From: Pseudorhodoferax soli
GTDB lineage: Bacteria > Pseudomonadota > Gammaproteobacteria > Burkholderiales > Burkholderiaceae_C
Length of the DNA stretch: 64,000 bases
Assembly: GCF_003337555.1 (NCBI RefSeq)
Contig: NZ_QPJK01000009.1
Location: 310,001 to 374,000, forward strand
Reading direction: 5' to 3'
Shown here: positions 59,506-64,000 of the stretch, one piece after another
Numbering within the stretch: position 1 is the stretch's first letter
How the letters are laid out: each line of letters begins with the position of its first letter
The notes under the pieces: model-generated
Told to the model about the DNA's origin: nothing
Database searches by the model: none
The model's input: the letters and a program-made list of their open reading frames with translations, nothing else
Made by a program: the position numbers and the translations under genes

Positions 59506-60507
59506 ATGAGTGAGTCGTTCCTTTCGCAGGAAGAGGTCGATGCCCTGCTGGAGGGGGTGACTGGCGAGAGCCAGAAGGATGTCGAGGAGGTCGTCGAGAC
59601 CGGCGAGATCCGCAACTACGACATCTCCAGCCAGGAACGCATCGTCCGTGGCCGCATGCCGACCATGGAAATCGTGAACGAGCGCTTTGCGCGCAACTTC
59701 CGCGTCGGCCTGTTCAACCTGATCCGGCGCAGCCCGGAGATTTCGGTGGGCACGGTGACCGTGCAGCGCTACAGCGCCTTCCTGCGCGAGCTGGCCGTGC
59801 CGACCAACTTCAACATCATGGCCGTGCGCCCGCTGCGCGGCAGCGGCCTGGTGGTGTGCGAACCCTCGCTGGTGTTCGGCGTGATCGACACGCTGTACGG
59901 CGGCGCCGGCAAGTACCAGACGCGCATCGAGGGCCGCGAGTTCTCGGCCACCGAGCAGCGCGTGATCAACCGGCTGCTGGACGTGATCTCGGGCGAGTAC
60001 AAGAAGGCCTGGCACGGCATCTACCCGCTGGAGCTGGACTACCAGCGCTCGGAGATGCAGCCGCAATTCGCCAACATCGCCACGCCCAGCGAGATCGTGG
60101 TGTCCACCGCGTTCCAGCTGGAGATCGGCGACATCGCCGGCGTGATCCATGTCTGCATCCCGTACTCCACGTTGGAGCCGATCCGCGATGTGCTGTATTC
60201 GTCCACCCAGGGCGATTCGGTCGAGGTCGACCGGCGCTGGGTCTCGGTGCTGTCGCGCGAGATCCAGTCGGCCGAGGTCACGCTGGTGGCCGAGCTGGCC
60301 CGGGCCGATGCCACGGTGGAGCAACTGCTGGCCATGAAGCCGGGCGATTTCATCGAGCTGGAGCGCCAGCCCAGCATCACCGCCACCATCGGCGGCGTGC
60401 CCATCTTCAATTGCCAATACGGCACCCACAACGCCAAGTACGCGATCCGCATCGAGGAATGCCTGCGCGGCAACGACACCCACCCTGAGGACCGCCATGG
60501 CCACTGA
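59506..60507 (+). CDS. fliM: Flagellar motor switch protein FliM
   Basis: C-ring subunit bound by CheY-P. 333 residues, the E. coli length. N-terminal CheY-binding peptide FLSQEEVDALL, the central CheC-like domain (RNYDISSQERIVRGRMPTME) and the C-terminal SpoA domain (PGDFIELERQPSITATIGGV). It overlaps fliN by 11 bases. The intact CheY-binding peptide implies chemotactic control in spite of the missing che genes here. Confidence 0.97.
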   Translation: MSESFLSQEEVDALLEGVTGESQKDVEEVVETGEIRNYDISSQERIVRGRMPTMEIVNERFARNFRVGLFNLIRRSPEISVGTVTVQRYSAFLRELAVPTNFNIMAVRPLRGSGLVVCEPSLVFGVIDTLYGGAGKYQTRIEGREFSATEQRVINRLLDVISGEYKKAWHGIYPLELDYQRSEMQPQFANIATPSEIVVSTAFQLEIGDIAGVIHVCIPYSTLEPIRDVLYSSTQGDSVEVDRRWVSVLSREIQSAEVTLVAELARADATVEQLLAMKPGDFIELERQPSITATIGGVPIFNCQYGTHNAKYAIRIEECLRGNDTHPEDRHGH

Positions 60508-60925
60508 AGATCCCAAAGACAACGCAGAAGAAGATCCGATGGCCGCCTGGGCCGAGGCGCTGGAGGAGCAGAAGACCGCCACGCCCGACCCCGAGCAGGG
60601 CGGCCCGCTGTCCGGAGCCGAGGCACCGCGCCAGGCCTTCAACAAGGACGGCACCATGCAGGACATCAACATGGTGCTGGACATCCCGGTCACCCTGTCG
60701 GTGGAGCTGGGCCGCGTGAAGGTGCCGATCAAGTACATCCTGCAGCTGGCCCAGGGCTCGGTGGTCGAGCTCGACGCGCTGGCCGGCGAGCCCATGGACG
60801 TGCTGGTCAACGGCTACCTGATCGCCCAGGGCGAGGTGGTGGTCGTGAACGACAAGTTCGGCATCCGCCTGACCGACGTGGTGACGCCCTCGGAGCGCCT
60901 GCGCCGCGTCAGCCGCGGAGGTTGA
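60497..60925 (+). CDS. fliN: Flagellar motor switch protein FliN
   Basis: C-ring base subunit, 142 residues. The C-terminal SpoA domain is clear (VTLSVELGRVKVPIKYILQL, GSVVELDALAGEPMDVLVNG, GIRLTDVVTPSERLRR). The N-terminal 60 residues are an acidic disordered segment. Overlaps fliM by 11 bases; 6 bases before fliO. Confidence 0.96.
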   Translation: MATEDPKDNAEEDPMAAWAEALEEQKTATPDPEQGGPLSGAEAPRQAFNKDGTMQDINMVLDIPVTLSVELGRVKVPIKYILQLAQGSVVELDALAGEPMDVLVNGYLIAQGEVVVVNDKFGIRLTDVVTPSERLRRVSRGG

Positions 60926-60931
60926 GGGCCG

Positions 60932-61270
60932 ATGTCGATTTCCTCGCAGACCCTGCTGGTCGTGGCCCTGTTCGTGGCCGCGCTGTGCACGCTGCCCTGG
61001 GCCGTCAGGTGGCTGCAGCGGCGCGTGCAGGGCGGCATGGCCGCCGCCGGCCCCGCCTCGCGCCTGGTCGGCGCGCTGGCCGTGGGGCCGCAGCAGCGCG
61101 TGGTGACGGTGGAGGTGGGCCCCCCCGGTGCGCGCACCTGGCTGGTGCTGGGCGTGACGGCGCAGTCGGTCAATCTCCTGCACAGCATGCCGGCCGGTGC
61201 GCTCGACTTTGCCGGGGCGCTCGTCAAGGCCGAGGCCGCACCGGTGCCTGCGCCCGAGGCCAGGCCATGA
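60932..61270 (+). CDS. fliO: Flagellar export gate assembly protein FliO
   Basis: Assists assembly of the FliP ring. 112 residues with one N-terminal membrane helix (LLVVALFVAALCTLPWAV) and a small cytoplasmic domain (VGALAVGPQQRVVTVEVG, WLVLGVTAQSVNLLH) typical of FliO. Its stop overlaps the fliP ATG (ATGA). Confidence 0.9.
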   Translation: MSISSQTLLVVALFVAALCTLPWAVRWLQRRVQGGMAAAGPASRLVGALAVGPQQRVVTVEVGPPGARTWLVLGVTAQSVNLLHSMPAGALDFAGALVKAEAAPVPAPEARP

Positions 61271-62007
61271 AGCCGCGCCTGGCGCTGCTGGCCGGGCTGG
61301 CCCTGCTGGCCGGGCCGGCGCTGGCGCAGAACAACGCGCAGCTGCCGCTCATCATCGGCAGCGGGCCGGGCGGCAGCAGCTATTCGGTGCCGATCCAGAC
61401 GCTGCTGTTCTTCACGGCGCTGTCTTTCCTGCCGGCGGTGCTGCTCATGATGACGGGCTTCACGCGCATCGTGATCGTGCTGTCGCTGCTGCGCCAGGCG
61501 CTGGGCACGCAGTCGGCGCCGCCGAACCAGGTGGTGGTCGGCCTGTCGCTGTTCCTCACGCTGTTCGTGATGGGGCCGACGCTGGACAAGGTGTACCAGG
61601 AGGCCTACGTGCCCTTCACCAACAACAGCCTGAACTTCGAGCAGGCGGTGGCGCGCGGCGAGGCGCCGATGCGCGAGTTCATGCTCAAGCAGACGCGCCA
61701 GTCCGACTTCGCGCTGTTCGCCCGGCTCGCGCAGCTGGACGCATCCGTCACGGCCGAGACCGCGCCGCTGCGCGTGCTGGTGCCGGCCTTCGTGACCAGC
61801 GAGCTCAAGTCGGCGTTCCAGATCGGCTTCATGATCTTCATCCCCTTCCTGGTCATCGACATCGTCGTGGCCAGCGTGCTGATGTCGCTGGGCATGATGA
61901 TGCTGTCGCCGGTGCTGGTTGCGCTGCCGTTCAAGCTCATGGTCTTCGTGCTGGCCGACGGGTGGAACCTGTTGATCGGCTCGCTCGCGGCGAGCTTCGC
62001 GCGATGA
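61267..62007 (+). CDS. fliP: Flagellar export gate protein FliP
   Basis: Core channel subunit of the export gate, 246 residues, with a cleavable signal peptide (LALLAGLALLAGPALAQ) as in E. coli FliP. Four membrane segments and the conserved blocks MMTGFTRIVIVLSLLRQALG, PAFVTSELKSAFQIGFMIF and LMSLGMMMLSPVLVALPFKL. It overlaps fliO and fliQ by four bases each. Confidence 0.97.
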   Translation: MKPRLALLAGLALLAGPALAQNNAQLPLIIGSGPGGSSYSVPIQTLLFFTALSFLPAVLLMMTGFTRIVIVLSLLRQALGTQSAPPNQVVVGLSLFLTLFVMGPTLDKVYQEAYVPFTNNSLNFEQAVARGEAPMREFMLKQTRQSDFALFARLAQLDASVTAETAPLRVLVPAFVTSELKSAFQIGFMIFIPFLVIDIVVASVLMSLGMMMLSPVLVALPFKLMVFVLADGWNLLIGSLAASFAR

Positions 62008-62273
62008 GCCCGCAATTCGTCCTCACGCTGGGCCAGGAGGCGCTGACGCTGTTGCTCATGGTGTCCGCCCCGGTGCTGGCGATCGTGCTCGTGGTGGGGC
62101 TGGTGATCAGCATCTTCCAGGCCATCACGCAGATCCACGAGGCCACGCTGTCCTTCGTGCCCAAGCTCATCGCCGCGCTGCTGGTGCTGGCCCTGGCCGG
62201 GCCCTGGATGCTGACCACGCTGGTGGACTACATCCGGCGCATGATCGAGATGATTCCCCAGCTGCCCCAGTGA
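62004..62273 (+). CDS. fliQ: Flagellar export gate protein FliQ
   Basis: Small gate subunit, 89 residues, two membrane helices in a hairpin (ALTLLLMVSAPVLAIVLVVG and LIAALLVLALAGPWMLTTL) with the linking QAITQIHEATLSFVPK block. It overlaps fliP by four bases and precedes fliR by 6. Confidence 0.97.
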   Translation: MSPQFVLTLGQEALTLLLMVSAPVLAIVLVVGLVISIFQAITQIHEATLSFVPKLIAALLVLALAGPWMLTTLVDYIRRMIEMIPQLPQ

Positions 62274-62279
62274 GCTGAC

Positions 62280-63047
62280 GTGATCACCTTCAGCGAAGCG
62301 CAGCTGGTGGCCTGGATCTCGCCGATCCTGTGGCCCTTCCTGCGCGTGCTGGCGCTGTTCACGGCGATGCCGATCTTCTCCATGCGGGCCGTGCCCATGC
62401 GCGCGCGCGTGGCCCTGGCGTTCCTGATCGCCGTGGCGGCCCAGCCCACGCTGGCCGGCCAGCCCATCATCGGCATCAACAGTCCGCAGGCGCTGGGTGC
62501 GGTGGTGCAGCAGGTCGGCATCGGGCTGGCCATCGGTTTTGCCGTGCGGCTGGTGTTCACCGCCGTCGAGTTGGCCGGCGAACTCGTGGGCCTGCAGATG
62601 GGGCTGAACTTTGCGGCCTTCTTCGACCCGACCAGCAATGCGCAGGTGAGCGCGGTCTCGCGCTTCCTGGGCACCATGTCGATGCTGCTGTTCATCGTGG
62701 TCAACGGCCACCTGATGGTGCTGATGGCCGTGATCCGCAGCTTCGAGGCCTTTCCGGCCGACGGCAATTTCCTGGATTCGCTGGCCCGGCTGCAGATGCA
62801 CGGGCTGGGCCGCGAGATCTTCGCGAGCGCGTTGTGGATGGCACTGCCCATGATCGGCCTGCTGCTGTTCGTCAACCTCACGCTGGGCATCGTCTCGCGC
62901 GTGGCGCCGCAGATGAACGTGTTCGCCGTGGGCTTTCCGGTCACCCTGGTGATGGGGCTGATCGGCATCGCGGCGACGCTGCCGCTCATGGACCAGCCCA
63001 TGATGGCGTTGATGGAGCGCACCATCGCGCTGTTCGGGCCGCGCTAG
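62280..63047 (+). CDS. fliR: Flagellar export gate protein FliR
   Basis: Gate subunit completing the FliPQR helical channel. 255 residues, six predicted membrane helices; conserved blocks PFLRVLALFTAMPIFSMRAV and RVAPQMNVFAVGFPVTLVMG. GTG start at 62280. It ends the operon; the next gene's GTG overlaps its stop by one base (TAGTG), so alkB may be read through. Confidence 0.96.
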   Translation: MITFSEAQLVAWISPILWPFLRVLALFTAMPIFSMRAVPMRARVALAFLIAVAAQPTLAGQPIIGINSPQALGAVVQQVGIGLAIGFAVRLVFTAVELAGELVGLQMGLNFAAFFDPTSNAQVSAVSRFLGTMSMLLFIVVNGHLMVLMAVIRSFEAFPADGNFLDSLARLQMHGLGREIFASALWMALPMIGLLLFVNLTLGIVSRVAPQMNVFAVGFPVTLVMGLIGIAATLPLMDQPMMALMERTIALFGPR

Positions 63048-63697
63048 TGGCGCAGGGGGCGCTGTTCGACGAGCCGCCGCAGCAGGGCGTCGTGGTGCTG
63101 GGGCGCGAGGCCTGCGTGCTGCGCGGCTTCGCACTGCCCTGGGTGGAGCGGCTGCTGGCCGCACTGACCGAAGTCGAGCGCACCGCGCCGCCGCGCCACA
63201 TGGTCACGCCGGGCGGGCTGGCCATGTCGGTGGCCAACACCAATTGCGGGGCGCTCGGCTGGGTCTCGGACCGACGCGGCTACCGCTACAGCAGCACCGA
63301 TCCCGCCAGCGGCCTGCCCTGGCCGGCCATGCCGCAGGCCTTCGCCGAACTGGCGCTGGCGGCTGCTGCGGCTGCGGGTTTCGTGGGGTTTGCCCCCGAC
63401 GCCTGCCTGGTCAACCACTACCGGCCCGGCACACGCCTGTCGCTGCACCAGGACAAGGACGAGCGCGACCACCGCGCGCCCATCGTCTCGGTCTCGTTGG
63501 GCATGCCTGCGGTGTTCTTGTTCGGGGGGCACGCGCGCGCCGACCAGGCCGCGCGCGTGCCGCTGCACCATGGTGACGTGGTCGTCTGGGGTGGTGTGGA
63601 CCGCCTGCGCTTTCACGGCGTGCTGCCGCTCAAGGAGTTGCCGCACCCGCTGCTGGGCGCGGAGCGCATCAACCTGACGCTGCGTCAGGCGGGCTGA
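63047..63697 (+). CDS. alkB: AlkB-type DNA/RNA alkylation repair dioxygenase
   Basis: 2-oxoglutarate/Fe(II) dioxygenase that repairs 1-methyladenine and 3-methylcytosine by oxidative demethylation. 216 residues, the same as E. coli AlkB. Iron ligands H and D in LSLHQDKDERD, the distal His in RFHGVLPL and the 2-oxoglutarate Arg pair in ERINLTLRQ (RxxxxxR). Substrate-lid region SDRRGYRYSS matches family. The GTG start overlaps the fliR stop by one base; upstream frame is a shadow of fliR. An unusual operon position for a repair gene. Confidence 0.92.
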   Translation: MAQGALFDEPPQQGVVVLGREACVLRGFALPWVERLLAALTEVERTAPPRHMVTPGGLAMSVANTNCGALGWVSDRRGYRYSSTDPASGLPWPAMPQAFAELALAAAAAAGFVGFAPDACLVNHYRPGTRLSLHQDKDERDHRAPIVSVSLGMPAVFLFGGHARADQAARVPLHHGDVVVWGGVDRLRFHGVLPLKELPHPLLGAERINLTLRQAG

Positions 63698-64000
63698 GTC
63701 GCGCTGGCTGCGTCGAGCGCGGCGGTTTCGCTCGCTGCCAGCTGCAGTGCGGCCGCCTTGGCGAAGCTCTCGACCTGGCGCACGCTGGTGGCGCTGGCGA
63801 TCGGCGCGGTCACGCCCTCGCGCGCGATCAGCCAGGCCAGTGCCACCTCGGCCGGCGTGGCGCCGTGGGATGCGGCCACGCTGTCCAGCGCGTCGAGGAT
63901 GGCGGTGCCGCGCGCGCCGAGGTACTTGGCCACGCCCCTTTCGCGCGCGCTGCCGGCCAGGTCGGCGGCGCTGCGGTACTTGCCCGACAGGAAGCCCGAG
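63685..64000 (-). CDS. Aldo/keto reductase, C-terminal part (start lies beyond the window)
   Basis: NAD(P)H-dependent reductase. The frame is open on the minus strand from the window end: SGFLSGKYRSAADLAG, then AKYLGARGTAILDALDSVAA, VALAWLIAREGVTAPIASAT and SVRQVESFAKAAALQL, matching the C-terminal cofactor-binding half of the AKR family (PIASATSVRQ is the 2'-phosphate-binding segment). Only about 105 residues are in the window. Its stop overlaps the alkB end by 13 bases, tail to tail. Confidence 0.85.
   Translation of the reverse strand, partial: SGFLSGKYRSAADLAGSARERGVAKYLGARGTAILDALDSVAASHGATPAEVALAWLIAREGVTAPIASATSVRQVESFAKAAALQLAASETAALDAASATQPA

Overview
The window reads as chromosome of a GC-rich, motile betaproteobacterium of the Burkholderiales, most likely family Comamonadaceae (Acidovorax/Variovorax-like). 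The basis is the protein sequences, the gene order (for example folB-ttcA, an EAL-HDOD gene next to flgL, and flgA/flgM/flgN divergent from flgB-L) and an intergenic repeat typical of that family. This is recognition by eye; no database search was possible.

Layout. (1) 1-10.3 kb is housekeeping and metabolism: the 3' part of cca, an H-NS-like protein, a ROK kinase/DUF2905/MidA-type methyltransferase set, a pteridine-reductase-like SDR with folB, ttcA, a DUF4136 lipoprotein, a 2OG oxygenase, and a three-gene operon (phosphatase, D-threonine-aldolase-like enzyme, beta-helix protein). (2) 10.3-33.3 kb is the first flagellar block: an EAL-HDOD regulator, flgBCDEFGHIJKL (minus strand), flgA and flgM-flgN (plus), then motA-motB-cheY-cheZ-flhB-flhA-flhF-flhG-like-fliA (minus, in transcription order). 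(3) 33.5-46.0 kb is a plus-strand island of visibly lower GC lying between motA and the flagellins. It holds a SPINDLY/OGT-type glycosyltransferase, a DegT aminotransferase, an acyl carrier protein, a KAS III, an SDR, a scar of deleted genes, two Rieske oxygenases, two left-handed beta-helix acyltransferases and three FkbM methyltransferases. (4) 46.4-63.0 kb is the second flagellar block: two divergent flagellin genes, fliD, fliS, fliT, fliE (minus) and fliFGHIJKLMNOPQR. (5) 63.0-64.0 kb holds alkB and the 3' end of an aldo/keto reductase gene.

How the parts fit. The flagellar blocks encode almost all of the rod, hook, export gate, C-ring, filament and the FliA/FlgM checkpoint. flhDC and the chemotaxis core (cheA, cheW, cheR, cheD, an intact cheB, receptors) are absent; only cheY and cheZ remain, plus a frameshifted cheB-like fragment beside the flagellins. 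The island is best read as a flagellin-glycosylation locus: ACP, KAS III and SDR would make a (hydroxy)acyl-ACP, the aminotransferase an amino sugar, the beta-helix acyltransferases would N-acylate it, the FkbM enzymes methylate it, the Rieske enzymes oxidise it, and the GT41 enzyme would attach it to flagellin. The unusual element is a tandem Rieske-acyltransferase-FkbM module, present twice. I do not know this composition from described flagellar glycosylation islands, and it is the strongest candidate here for a new system.
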